Below are positions 41,787 through 50,136 of a stretch of 64,000 nt of DNA, one piece after another (position 1 is the stretch's first letter; each line of letters starts with the position of its first letter). The stretch spans positions 2,968,001 to 3,032,000 of the forward strand of contig CP053031.1 of NCBI GenBank assembly GCA_021496505.1. Direction: 5' to 3'. This DNA comes from Thermoleophilia bacterium SCSIO 60948. Its GTDB lineage: Bacteria; Actinomycetota; Thermoleophilia; Solirubrobacterales; 70-9. The notes beneath the pieces are model-generated. The model searched no databases. It saw only the letters and a list, made by a program, of their open reading frames with translations, and was not told where the DNA came from. Made by a program: the position numbers and the translations under genes.

Positions 41787-43187
41787 CTAGGCCGGGGTCT
41801 CGCCGCGCCCGCCGCGCGAGCGCTCGAACGCCTCGTTGAGCGCCCACAGGATGGCGCCGACGACGATCAGGATTCCCGCGATCCCGAAGGTCTGGGCCTC
41901 CTGCTGGGTGAGCAGCGCGATCGAGATGAAGATGCCGATCACCGGGACGACCGAGGGCACGACGAAGTGGTCGTGCTCGACCGGCTGGCGGCGCAGGATC
42001 AGGACGCTGGCGTTGACGAAGATGAAGACGGTGGTGAGCAGGGTGACCGTCGTCGAGGCGAGCGTGTCGAGGTCGCCGATGATGATCAGCACGGCGCAGA
42101 GCAGCGAGGTGAAGAGGATCCCGACCCAAGGCGTGCGCCGACCCGGCAGCACGCGTCCGAAGACCGGCGGCAGGACCTTCTCCTCGGACATTCCGTAGAG
42201 CAGCCGCGAGGCCATGATCATGTTGATCAGCGCGCCGTTGATCAGCGCGAGCAGCCCGATCGCCGAGAAGACCTCGAGCGGGATGTCGAGCGGGCCGAGC
42301 TTGACCACGTCGAGCAGCGCGCCGCCCTCGATGTCGCCGGCCGGGACGACGGTCGAGAACGCGATCGTGACCAGCAGGTAGACGACCCCCGCGATCGCGA
42401 TCCCCTTGAACAGCGTGCCGGGGAACGTCGCGCGCGGGTTCTGGGTCTCCTCGGCGACGTTGACCGAGTCCTCGAAGCCGATCAACGCATAGAAGGCGAG
42501 CGCGGCGCCCGCCAGCGCGAGGCCGACCGGCGAACCGCCGCCGGACTTGAACTCGAACGCCTGGCCGATGTCGCCGCTGCCGTCGGTCAGCGCGACGACC
42601 CCGATGACGACGATGATCAGCAGGCCGGTCAGCTCGATGAGCGTGAAGCCGACGTTCAGCTTCACCGACTCGGCGATGCCGCGGAGGTTGATCAGGGTGA
42701 CGAGCAGCAGCGCCAGCAGCGCGCCCAGCAGGACCTTGAGGTCCGGCAGGAAGGTCGGCAGGTAGTCGCCCGCGAAGCCTCGCGAGAGCGTGGCCGCGGA
42801 GGTGACGCCGGAGGCCATGACTGCGAACGCGACGATGAAGGCGAGGAACTTCGAGTTGAAGGCCTTCTTCACGTAGAGCGCGGCGCCGCCCGCACGCGGG
42901 TACTTCGAGACGAGCTCGGCGTAGGACCCGGCCGTGAACAGCGCCATGACGAGCGCGACGAGGAACGGGACCCAGATCGCGCCGCCGACCTCACCACCGA
43001 CCTCGCCGACGAGCGAGTAGATCCCGCCGCCGACGATGTCGCCGACGATGAACAGCAGGAGAAGGCCCGGTGTGATCGCGCGCTTGAGCTCCGTGCGCTC
43101 CTCGGTATCGGGGTCGTAGTCGGCCGGGTGCCCGGACGGACTGCCCGGCACCGGTACGCGGCCCCCACCGCTATGACTCCCCGACAC
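41787..43187 (-). CDS. APC-superfamily amino-acid permease
   Basis: 466 residues from GTG 43187. A hydrophilic 35-residue N-terminus is followed by about twelve spans. The first span region KRAITPGLLLLFIVGDIVGGGIYSLVGEV contains the G-x-G-x-x-x-G-like substrate site of APC transporters, and YAELVSKYPRAGGAALYVKKAF is the conserved segment after span 2. Probably imports or exchanges an amino acid by proton or sodium coupling; specificity not determined. TATAAA lies seven bases before the GTG, so the mRNA is probably leaderless. Confidence 0.88.
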   Translation of the reverse strand: MSGSHSGGGRVPVPGSPSGHPADYDPDTEERTELKRAITPGLLLLFIVGDIVGGGIYSLVGEVGGEVGGAIWVPFLVALVMALFTAGSYAELVSKYPRAGGAALYVKKAFNSKFLAFIVAFAVMASGVTSAATLSRGFAGDYLPTFLPDLKVLLGALLALLLVTLINLRGIAESVKLNVGFTLIELTGLLIIVVIGVVALTDGSGDIGQAFEFKSGGGSPVGLALAGAALAFYALIGFEDSVNVAEETQNPRATFPGTLFKGIAIAGVVYLLVTIAFSTVVPAGDIEGGALLDVVKLGPLDIPLEVFSAIGLLALINGALINMIMASRLLYGMSEEKVLPPVFGRVLPGRRTPWVGILFTSLLCAVLIIIGDLDTLASTTVTLLTTVFIFVNASVLILRRQPVEHDHFVVPSVVPVIGIFISIALLTQQEAQTFGIAGILIVVGAILWALNEAFERSRGGRGETPA

Positions 43188-43200
43188 CGGCGGGTTTATA
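43188..43200 (-). promoter_or_regulatory. -10 box of the leaderless APC permease gene
   Basis: TATAAA (43200-43195, minus strand) is followed by exactly seven bases and GTG 43187. It is the clearest -10 of the leaderless set. Confidence 0.55.
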
Positions 43201-43206
43201 CAGCCT

Positions 43207-44412
43207 TTAGCGACGGACCGGGGTCGCCGCCGGGTCGAGAGCACCGATCTCGAGCTCGCCGGACGGTCGATCGCGGCGCCCCGCGAAGCGCCTGAAGGCG
43301 AGCGCCGTGATCGCGAAGAGCGCCGCGATGATCAGGTACGGCACGGCGTCCGAGGTCGCGTCGGCGAGCGATGAGCCCGCCGATCCGCCGACCACCTGAC
43401 CGCCCGCCCAGGCGGCGTTGACGAGCGCGAACGCGAACCCGAGATCGAGCCCCGTGGCCTCGGCGGAGTCGGAGAGCATCGCCATCGCCGGCGCCCAGAA
43501 GGCGGCGAGCGAGACGAACGCGAGGACGAGGACGACCGCGAGCAGGGCGATCGAGTCCGGGAAGCCGAGGGCGGCAGCTCCGACGGTGGCGCCGAGCATC
43601 CCCGGCCGCATCGTCGCGAAGCGCCCGCGCCGGTCCGAGACCCCGCCGAAGAAGCGCGAGGCCGCCGCCTCGATCCCCGCCGCGACGACGAACACCGCCG
43701 CGACCCCGACCGCGCTCGCGCCCAGCTCCTCGAAGCGCAGCGGGCCGAGGACGTTGATCGTCCCCGAGAGCATCGCCGGCAGGGCGACGAGCCAGACCGG
43801 CCCGAGGACCGAGCGATCGGCGATCGACCGCCCGACGGCGCGCCAGCCGGGGGGCGGCGTCGGGCGCACGGGGTCGATCCGAAGCGCGAGAACCGCGAGC
43901 GCGATCGCCAGTACGGCGACGACGCTGAACACGAGCTCGGTGCCGACGCGCTCGGCGGCGGCGCCGATCACGGGGCCTACGAGGGCTCCGGCGATCGCGA
44001 GGCCGAGCGCGCCGCCGAGCAGCTCACCCCGGCGGTCGCGCGGCGAGCCCGCGATCAGCCAGGCGAGCGCGCCCGCCCAGGTGCAGGCGCCACCGAAGCC
44101 CTGGGCGAAGCGGGCCGCATCGAGCAGGACGATGTCGCGGGCGAAGCCGAAGGTCACACACGACGCGCTGATCAGGCCGAGGCCGATCAGCAGGGTCGGG
44201 CGCACTCCGACCCGGGCCGCGAGCCAGCCGCTGGGGAGTGCCCCGATGAGCGTGCCGGCGGCGTAGGAGGCCGACAGGATCCCGGCTTCCGTCTTCGAGA
44301 GGCCGAGCGCGCGCTGGTAGTCGCCGAGCAGCGGGGTGATCGCCGAGAAGAACATGACGTCGAGGACGATCGCGGCGGAGGCGAGGGCGAACAGGCGGCG
44401 CACCGGGGCCAC
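43207..44412 (-). CDS. MFS transporter
   Basis: About 401 residues from GTG 44412 (MAPVRRLFALASAAIVLDVMFFSAITPLL); ATG 44463 would add 17 residues. Twelve spans. Motif A is SGWLAARVGVRPTLLIGL after span 2, with a second-half counterpart (FGGVSDRRGRFATMRPGML). Span 1 carries FFSAITPLLGDYQRALGLSKTEAG, typical of drug:H+ antiporter-1-like exporters. No substrate clue from neighbours. The gap to the APC permease gene is 19 nt, so transcription may continue, although that gene has its own -10. Confidence 0.85.
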   Translation of the reverse strand: MAPVRRLFALASAAIVLDVMFFSAITPLLGDYQRALGLSKTEAGILSASYAAGTLIGALPSGWLAARVGVRPTLLIGLGLISASCVTFGFARDIVLLDAARFAQGFGGACTWAGALAWLIAGSPRDRRGELLGGALGLAIAGALVGPVIGAAAERVGTELVFSVVAVLAIALAVLALRIDPVRPTPPPGWRAVGRSIADRSVLGPVWLVALPAMLSGTINVLGPLRFEELGASAVGVAAVFVVAAGIEAAASRFFGGVSDRRGRFATMRPGMLGATVGAAALGFPDSIALLAVVLVLAFVSLAAFWAPAMAMLSDSAEATGLDLGFAFALVNAAWAGGQVVGGSAGSSLADATSDAVPYLIIAALFAITALAFRRFAGRRDRPSGELEIGALDPAATPVRR

Positions 44413-44449
44413 GTTAGGAGGCGCGGCGCGGACGGATGGTCCGAATCGA

Positions 44450-44479
44450 TTGCGGGCCGTCATCCGCCGCGTCTATGTT
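44450..44479 (+). promoter_or_regulatory. Promoter of a leaderless membrane-protein gene
   Basis: TTGCGG (44450-44455), 18-nt spacer, TATGTT (44474-44479), then seven bases and GTG 44487. The first two hexamers and the spacing make this one of the best promoters in the window. The ATG at 44475 lies inside the -10 and is therefore unlikely to be the start. Confidence 0.55.
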
Positions 44480-44486
44480 CCGGCGC

Positions 44487-45233
44487 GTGGAAGCCTCAGC
44501 CGCACCCGAGCGAACCCGACGTCCGATCCGGCCCAGCGGAGTCGTCGACGAGGCGTTCTCGCTCTACGCCGAGCATGCCCGCGTACTGCTGCCGACGGCG
44601 CTGCTCGTCGTCGGCGTCTTCGCGGTCGTCCAGGCGCTGCTCGCGAGCTCGGGCTCGTTCGCGCTGATCCTGCTCGGCAACGCCCTCTCGATCGTCGCCT
44701 CGGCGCTCTACTCGGGCTTCGTCGTCAAGTTCGTCGAGCGGCTTCGCTCCGGGGGCGGCCCGGCTTCGGTCGGCGACATGTTCGCGGCGGTCGCGGCGGT
44801 GCTCGGAACGCTGATCCTGAACGGGATCCTCTACGGCTTCGCCGTCGCGATCGGGCTCGTCCTGCTGATCGTCCCGGGCCTGATCATCCTCACGATGTGG
44901 TGCCTCGCCGCGCCGTCGATCGTGATCGAGGGGCGCGGCGTGACCGAGGCGTTCCGGCGCAGCGCCGAGCTGACCCACGGCCAGCGGATGCCGATCTTCC
45001 TGACGCTGCTGCTCGCGCTCGTCGTCCTGATCGGGCTCGGCATCGTCCTCGGCCTGATCGGGGCCGTGATCGGAACCGTCGGGATCATCGTGATGCAGAT
45101 CCTCGCCTCGGTGATCGCGGCGCCGGTCTTCTCGCTGATCGTGGCGGTGCTGTTCTTCGACCTGCGCGGCGCCGACGTCCCGGTCGAGCCCGCCGCGGGT
45201 CCGCTCGACCCACCGCCGGCCGCGACCGCCTAG
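44487..45233 (+). CDS. Membrane protein with glycerophosphoryl-diesterase-type membrane domain (YciC/DUF-like)
   Basis: 248 residues from GTG 44487. The N-terminus RRPIRPSGVVDEAFSLYAEHARVLLPTALLVV is characteristic of a broad family of six-span proteins related to the membrane domain of glycerophosphodiester phosphodiesterases. Middle motif: IVPGLIILTMWCLAAPSIVIEGRGVTEAFRRSAELTHGQR, the family hallmark. The C-terminus is proline/alanine-rich. No catalytic domain; function unknown. Its TAG stop is read on the other strand as the TAG stop of the M20 gene (shared CTAG). Confidence 0.78.
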   Translation: MEASAAPERTRRPIRPSGVVDEAFSLYAEHARVLLPTALLVVGVFAVVQALLASSGSFALILLGNALSIVASALYSGFVVKFVERLRSGGGPASVGDMFAAVAAVLGTLILNGILYGFAVAIGLVLLIVPGLIILTMWCLAAPSIVIEGRGVTEAFRRSAELTHGQRMPIFLTLLLALVVLIGLGIVLGLIGAVIGTVGIIVMQILASVIAAPVFSLIVAVLFFDLRGADVPVEPAAGPLDPPPAATA

Positions 45234-46396
45234 GTCGCGCCGAGCGCCGCCAGCGCGACGGCGAGAGCGACCTCGGCCCGAGGCCGTATCGAGTCCGCCT
45301 CGACGTATTCCTCGGGCGCGTGGGCGCGCCCCCCGAGCGGTCCGAGGCCGTCGATGACGAGATCGATGGTCTGCGCCATGTGACTCGCGTCCGAGGCACC
45401 GCCGCGAGCCCGTGCGAGCAGCGGTCGCCCGGTCAGCCGGGACGCAGCCTCGACGACGGGCGCCGCGACCTCGCGGGTGTCCATTCCCGGCCAGACGCGG
45501 ATCAGCGCCGGGTCGATCTCGACCCCGTCCACGTCGCGCGGGATCTCGCCCAGGACCCGGTCGAAGCTCGCCTGCGAGTCGGCCCTCAGGTCGCAGAAGA
45601 GCTCACCGCCGTCCGGGACGACGTTGAACGCGTCGCCGCTTCTCAGGATCGTCGGGACGGCGGAGAGCCGCTCGGCGCCGGCCGGGTCTTGCTGCGCCGT
45701 GACGAGCTGGGCCACGGCGGCGAGGCCGAGCAGCGCGTTCCGCCCGGCGTCGGGGGCGGAACCAGAGTGCGAGGCCACGCCCCGCGCCTCGATCCGCAGC
45801 GTTCCCGCCGCCTTGCGCTTGACGACCACTCCGTCGCCGACGCCGTCGGGGTCGCGCTCACCACCCTCGAAGCACAGGCAGGCGTCCCAGCCGGCGAACG
45901 CGGGCCCGTGGGCGAACGGGCGCCGGCGCCACTCCTCGTCGGTCACGGCCAGCAGAGCGATCTCCGCGTAGAGCTCCGGCCGCGTCGCCAGCTCTCGCAT
46001 CACGCCCGCGGCGAGGACGTCGCCGGCCTTCATGTCGATCGAGCCCGACCCGACGAGCTTCGACGCCTCGATCGCGAGCGGGCGATGGGACTCGTGGGCG
46101 ATGACCGTGTCGACGTGGCCGAGCAGGACGATGCGGCCCGACCCCGTGCCGCGAAGCCGCGCGATCAGGTCCGGCGCGTACTGCGGCGTCGAGCACGACG
46201 GGCGCTCGACCTCGACCCCCTCGGGAAGCATCCCGACGAGCAGCTCGATCGTCCGCTCGGCACCGGGGACGTCGCCCGACGGCGAGGACACCGCGACGAG
46301 CGTGGCGATCTGCTCGACCGCGACGGCGTCGATGCGCTCGGCGGCCTCGCGGACGAAGTCCGGCGCGGGCGTGGTCGGTGATCCGGGGGCGGTCAA
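45230..46396 (-). CDS. M20-family metallopeptidase (carboxypeptidase G2-like)
   Basis: 388 residues. Zinc ligands and catalytic residues: VLLGHVDTV (His and catalytic Asp), GSGSIDMKAGDVLAAGVM (bridging Asp), LLAVTDEEWRRRPF (catalytic Glu, ligand Glu). The dimerisation domain begins near residue 180 (GDGVVVKRKAAGTLRIEARGVASHSGSAPDAGRNA). The third His ligand is near RGGASDASHMAQ. Hydrolyses an N-acyl or C-terminal amide bond in the cytosol; carboxypeptidase G2 and ArgE/DapE relatives are possible. Converges on the preceding membrane gene with overlapping stops. Confidence 0.9.
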   Translation of the reverse strand: MTAPGSPTTPAPDFVREAAERIDAVAVEQIATLVAVSSPSGDVPGAERTIELLVGMLPEGVEVERPSCSTPQYAPDLIARLRGTGSGRIVLLGHVDTVIAHESHRPLAIEASKLVGSGSIDMKAGDVLAAGVMRELATRPELYAEIALLAVTDEEWRRRPFAHGPAFAGWDACLCFEGGERDPDGVGDGVVVKRKAAGTLRIEARGVASHSGSAPDAGRNALLGLAAVAQLVTAQQDPAGAERLSAVPTILRSGDAFNVVPDGGELFCDLRADSQASFDRVLGEIPRDVDGVEIDPALIRVWPGMDTREVAAPVVEAASRLTGRPLLARARGGASDASHMAQTIDLVIDGLGPLGGRAHAPEEYVEADSIRPRAEVALAVALAALGAT

Positions 46397-46430
46397 GGGC
46401 GCCGAAGCCTAGGCCCGCCCGCCGGCCGTC

Positions 46431-46444
46431 TAGCCTCGCCGCCG
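46431..46444 (+). promoter_or_regulatory. Probable -10 box of a leaderless transcript
   Basis: TAGCCT at 46431-46436, then eight bases and ATG 46445; nearly identical to the box at 40259. Confidence 0.5.
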
Positions 46445-47608
46445 ATGAGGGTCAGGATCTCGGCATCGGAAGCGCGGCGGATCGCGCTCGGCGCGCAGGG
46501 GTTCGCCGACCCACCGGCGAGCGGCACCGGCGGACACGCCCTGCGCCGTGTCGTCTCGCGGACGAAGCTGCTCCAGATCGATTCGGTCAACGTGCTCGAG
46601 CGCGCGCACTACCTGCCGATCTTCAGCCGCATCGGTCCCTACCCGCACGCGACGCTCGACGACGCCGCGTTCCGAGCGCCGCGGCGGCTGTTCGAGTACT
46701 GGGCCCACGAGGCCTCGCTGCTCCCGGTCACGACGCAGCCGCTGCTTCGCTGGCGGATGGCGAAGGCCTACGACGACGCGTGGGGCGGGATGCGCAGGAT
46801 CGCCGCCGAGCGGCCGGAGCTCGTCGAAGAGGTGTACGAGCAGGTCGCCGAGCGCGGTCCGATCGCCGCGTCGGAGCTCGCCGAGCGCGAGCGCCGCGCC
46901 GGGCCGTGGTGGGACTGGTCGGAGACCAAGCATGCGCTCGAGTACCTGTTCTGGTCCGGTCGGATCACGTCGGCGCGCCGGGTCCGCTTCGAGCGCCGCT
47001 ACGACCTGACCGAGCGGGTTCTGCCGCGCGCGGTCGTCGAGGCGCCGACCCCTGACCCGCAGGAGGCCCAGCGCGAACTACTGCGGATCTCGGCGAGCGC
47101 GCTCGGGGTGATGGCCGAGTCCGACCTGCGCGACTACTTTCGGCTGTCCGCGGTCGAGGCCAAGCCGCGCGTCGCCGAGCTCGTCGAGGCCGGAGACCTA
47201 CTGCCCGTCGAGGTCGAGGGCTGGGGTCGCACCCAGGGCTACCTGTGGCGCGACGTGCGGATCCCGCGACGCGTCGATGCGCGTGCGCTGCTCGCGCCCT
47301 TCGACCCGGTCGTCTGGGCACGCGACCGGACGCGGCGGATCTTCGGCTTCGACTTCCGGCTCGAGATCTACGTGCCGCAGCCGAAGCGGGTGCACGGCTA
47401 CTACGTGCTGCCGTTCCTGCTCGGCGACCGGCTCGTCGGCCGCTGCGACCTCAAGGCCGACCGCCGGGCCGGCGTGCTGCGCTGCCACGCGGTCCACCTC
47501 GAGGCGCACGCAGACCGGGCGCTCGTCATGCCCGAGCTCGAGGCCGAGCTCAGGTCGATGGCGTCATGGCTCGGCCTGGGCGGGTTCGAGATCGCTCGCG
47601 TCGTCTGA
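46445..47608 (+). CDS. YcaQ/AlkX-like winged-helix DNA glycosylase
   Basis: 387 residues. The N-terminal region contains TKLLQIDSVNVLERAHYLPIFSRIG; its Q-x-D is the catalytic motif of YcaQ-type glycosylases, which unhook interstrand crosslinks and remove bulky alkylated bases. Three winged-helix units follow, with HALEYLFWSGRI and AESDLRDYFRLSAVEAKPRVAELVEAG as two of the recognisable ones, and a C-terminal beta domain (FGFDFRLEIYVPQPKRVHGYYVLPFLLGDRLVGRCDLKADR). Length is normal. Acts in DNA repair; sits alone, leaderless-type start, 51 nt before the exporter operon. Confidence 0.9.
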   Translation: MRVRISASEARRIALGAQGFADPPASGTGGHALRRVVSRTKLLQIDSVNVLERAHYLPIFSRIGPYPHATLDDAAFRAPRRLFEYWAHEASLLPVTTQPLLRWRMAKAYDDAWGGMRRIAAERPELVEEVYEQVAERGPIAASELAERERRAGPWWDWSETKHALEYLFWSGRITSARRVRFERRYDLTERVLPRAVVEAPTPDPQEAQRELLRISASALGVMAESDLRDYFRLSAVEAKPRVAELVEAGDLLPVEVEGWGRTQGYLWRDVRIPRRVDARALLAPFDPVVWARDRTRRIFGFDFRLEIYVPQPKRVHGYYVLPFLLGDRLVGRCDLKADRRAGVLRCHAVHLEAHADRALVMPELEAELRSMASWLGLGGFEIARVV

Positions 47609-47659
47609 GCGTCGCCGAGCCGCCCGCCGCCACCGGCCTTCATATGCTCGCCCGCCGGG

Positions 47660-48583
47660 ATGACCGGGACGACGGGACAAGCTGGAGCAGAGGCGGCGAT
47701 CGAGCTCCGCGGTGTCGTCAAGCGCTACGGCTCGCTCACCGCGGTCGACGGTCTCGACCTGGCGGTCCCCTACGGCAAGTGCATCGGCCTGCTCGGCCCG
47801 AACGGCGCCGGCAAGTCGACGACGATGAAGATGCTGACCGCGCAGGCGATCGCCGACGAGGGCTCGCTCGAGGTGCTCGGCTACGAGCTGCCGCGCGAGT
47901 CGAAGCAGGCACGGGCCGAATGCGGCGTCGTCCCCCAGCTCGACAATCTCGACACGACGCTGACCGTCGAGCAGAACCTCGTCGTCTTCGCCCACCTCTA
48001 CCGGATTCCGCGCGCCGAGCGCCCGGAGGCGATCGAGCGCGCGCTTCGGATCGCCAACCTGACGGAGCGCCGCGATACGCGCGTCGACAAGCTCTCCGGC
48101 GGGATGCGCCGGCGGCTTCTGATCGCCCGCGCTCTCGTCCACCGCCCTCGACTGCTCTTGATGGACGAGCCGACCGTCGGCCTCGACCCGCAGGTGCGCC
48201 AGGAGCTCTGGGCGCTGATCGACGGGCTGCGCACCGAGGGCGTCTCGATCCTGATGTCGACGCACTACATCGAGGAGGCCGAGCGCCTCGCCGATTCCGT
48301 CGTGATCATGTCCCACGGCAAGGCGATCGCCGCCGGCGAGCCGCGCGACCTCGTGACCGAGCACGTGGGCGCCGAGGCGCTCGAGGTCTACGGGCCACCG
48401 GAGCGCCTGGCCGAGGTCGAGGCCGAGGTCAGGTCCGGCGGGATGTCGACCCGCCGGACCGGCACGTCGGTCGCCGTCCTGCGGCTCGCCGAGGCGAACG
48501 GCTCCGAGCTCCCCGAGGGGCACCGCCGCGTCACGAACCTCGAGGACGTCTTCGTGCTGCTGACCGGCGAGGAGATCGCGTGA
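47660..48583 (+). CDS. ABC-2 type exporter ATP-binding protein
   Basis: 307 residues. Walker A GPNGAGKST, Q-loop VVPQLDNLDTTLTVEQ, signature LSGGMRRRLLIARAL, Walker B LLLMDEPTVGLDP and switch His STHYIEEAERLAD. The NodI/DrrA-type C-terminal domain follows (LEVYGPPERLAEVEAEVRSGGMSTRRT). ATG 47660 is 11 bases after a TATGCT -10-like box. Overlaps the permease gene by four bases (GTGA). The exported compound is unknown; relatives export drugs, polysaccharide or lipooligosaccharide. Confidence 0.9.
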   Translation: MTGTTGQAGAEAAIELRGVVKRYGSLTAVDGLDLAVPYGKCIGLLGPNGAGKSTTMKMLTAQAIADEGSLEVLGYELPRESKQARAECGVVPQLDNLDTTLTVEQNLVVFAHLYRIPRAERPEAIERALRIANLTERRDTRVDKLSGGMRRRLLIARALVHRPRLLLMDEPTVGLDPQVRQELWALIDGLRTEGVSILMSTHYIEEAERLADSVVIMSHGKAIAAGEPRDLVTEHVGAEALEVYGPPERLAEVEAEVRSGGMSTRRTGTSVAVLRLAEANGSELPEGHRRVTNLEDVFVLLTGEEIA

Positions 48584-49383
48584 CGGGCGCGGCGAGGACG
48601 CGGCGGCGCCTGCGCCGGCTCGAACGCCCCGCGATCGCCGGCGTGATGGTCCGCGAGGCGATCAACTACTCGAGCTACTGGCGCTCGACGACGTTCTCGG
48701 CGACCGTCGAGCCGACGATCTACCTGCTCGCCTTCGGCTTCGGCTTCGGCTCGCTGGTCTCGGTCGTCGCGGGCTACGACTACATCGAGTTCATCGGGAC
48801 GGGGATCGTCGCGACGGCGGTGCTGTTCTCCTCGGCGTTCCCGGCGATGTTCGGAACGTTCGTCAAATACTCGTTCCAGCGCACCTACGACGGCATCCTC
48901 GCGGCCCCCGTCGACACCGAGGAGCTCGTCACGGGCGAGACGCTGTGGATCGCGATCAGGGCCGGCGTCTACGGCAACGTCCCGATGCTGATCGCGATGA
49001 TCTTCGGGCTGCCGCCGAGCTGGGGAATGCTGCTCGTGCCGCTGATCGCGTTCACGGCGGGCTTCGGCTGGGCCGGGTTCGGGATCTCGATCGCCGGATT
49101 CGCGAACTCGTTCGAGAACTTCAACTACGTCGTCTCGGCGGTTCTGACGCCGCTGTTCCTCGTCGCGGGCACGTTCTTCCCGATCGACGGCCTGCCCGAG
49201 TGGGCGCAGGTCCTCGCCCAGTTCAACCCGCTCTACCACTGCGTCGAGCTCGTCCGAGGCGCGGTCTTCGGCTTCGACGGCGGGGTCGGTGAGTTCTTCG
49301 TCCACTATGGGGTGATCGTGCTCTTCGGCCTGATCACCTGGCGCGTCGGGATCTACGCGATGACGAAGAAGCTGATCGACTGA
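48580..49383 (+). CDS. ABC-2 type exporter permease (NodJ/DrrB-like)
   Basis: 267 residues from GTG 48580, coupled to the ATPase gene. A basic N-terminus (RTRRRLRRLERPA) is followed by the NodJ-like stretch REAINYSSYWRSTTFSATVEPTIYLLAFGFGFG and six spans. The segment SFENFNYVVSAVLTPLFLVAGTFFPIDGLPEWAQ is the ABC-2 signature near span 5. One ATPase and one permease make a complete homodimeric exporter. Two hairpins follow its stop codon. Confidence 0.9.
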   Translation: MTGAARTRRRLRRLERPAIAGVMVREAINYSSYWRSTTFSATVEPTIYLLAFGFGFGSLVSVVAGYDYIEFIGTGIVATAVLFSSAFPAMFGTFVKYSFQRTYDGILAAPVDTEELVTGETLWIAIRAGVYGNVPMLIAMIFGLPPSWGMLLVPLIAFTAGFGWAGFGISIAGFANSFENFNYVVSAVLTPLFLVAGTFFPIDGLPEWAQVLAQFNPLYHCVELVRGAVFGFDGGVGEFFVHYGVIVLFGLITWRVGIYAMTKKLID

Positions 49384-49390
49384 GCGCCGT

Positions 49391-49451
49391 GGGCGGCGAG
49401 GGCCGCCCGGTCCGGATCGAGGCTGACCTTCACGCGAAGCGTCAACCTCGA
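49391..49451 (+). terminator. Two consecutive hairpins after the ABC-2 exporter operon
   Basis: First: GGGCGGC (49391-49397) with GCCGCCC (49402-49408), four-base loop. Second: TCGAGG/CCTCGA (49417-49422, 49446-49451) continued by TGAC/GTCA and CTTC/GAAG around the loop ACGC. They begin eight bases after the stop. A 14-bp palindrome (49488-49501) follows, nearer the GNAT gene. Confidence 0.6.
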
Positions 49452-49564
49452 ATCAGACCCGCACGACCGCTGCGGCTGGCGCCGCGCGGCTCGATCGAGC
49501 CAGCCGTGTCCCCTGAGGGGCCGGCTCGGTCCTGGCACTGGGGCGGCGCGGCGATACTGGTCGC

Positions 49565-50038
49565 GTGCGAAACGAGTGGATCCTTCGTGACGGCGGCGAG
49601 CAGGTCGATGGGCCGGGCGGGATCCGCCTGTCCACCGACCCCGAGCTCGTCGACCTCGACCTCGTCCACGCGTTCCTGACGAACTCCTACTGGCGGCCCG
49701 GGGTCTCGCGCGAGACGATCTCGCGAGCGATCGCGGGGTCGATCCCGTTCACGCTGATCGACGACCGCGAGCGCCAGGTCGGGTTCGCACGGGTGGTCAC
49801 CGACCGCGCGACGTTCGCCTACCTCGGCGACGTCTTCGTGATCGAGGCGGCGCGCGGCCGAGGCCTCGGCGACTGGATGACCGGCCGGATCCTCGACCAC
49901 CCGCACCTGCGAGGGATCGCGCGCTGGAGCCTCTACACCGCCGACGCGCACCGCCTCTATGAGAGGCACGGGTTCCGGCCGCCGGCCAACCCCGACTGGG
50001 CGATGGAGATCGTCGACCCGCAGGTCGGCCCGGGCTGA
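49565..50038 (+). CDS. GNAT-family N-acetyltransferase
   Basis: 157 residues from GTG 49565. Acetyl-CoA site: LGDVFVIEAARGRGLGDWMTGRIL, with the R-G-x-G-L-G loop. Strand 4 and the splayed region precede it (FTLIDDRERQVGFARVVTDRATFAYL) and the C-terminal end is TADAHRLYERHGFRPP. This is the YjgM/ElaA-like single-domain type; the acceptor amine is unknown. GATACT six bases before the GTG suggests a leaderless mRNA. The 180 nt upstream are rich in dyads (see terminator entry). Confidence 0.85.
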   Translation: MRNEWILRDGGEQVDGPGGIRLSTDPELVDLDLVHAFLTNSYWRPGVSRETISRAIAGSIPFTLIDDRERQVGFARVVTDRATFAYLGDVFVIEAARGRGLGDWMTGRILDHPHLRGIARWSLYTADAHRLYERHGFRPPANPDWAMEIVDPQVGPG

Positions 50039-50136
50039 GCCACCCAGGGTTTCGGTTGTGCGCTGCGGAGCGCCGGCGCGGGTAAGCGGCAACGGCGCGA
50101 GCGATGCGCACCGCCCCCCACGGAAGGACCCGCCCC

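Noticed and set aside
40860-43295. An 811-codon plus-strand open frame across dinB and the APC permease
   Set aside because: Antisense to two clear genes, very rich in Arg, Asp and Glu, and runs across their boundary.
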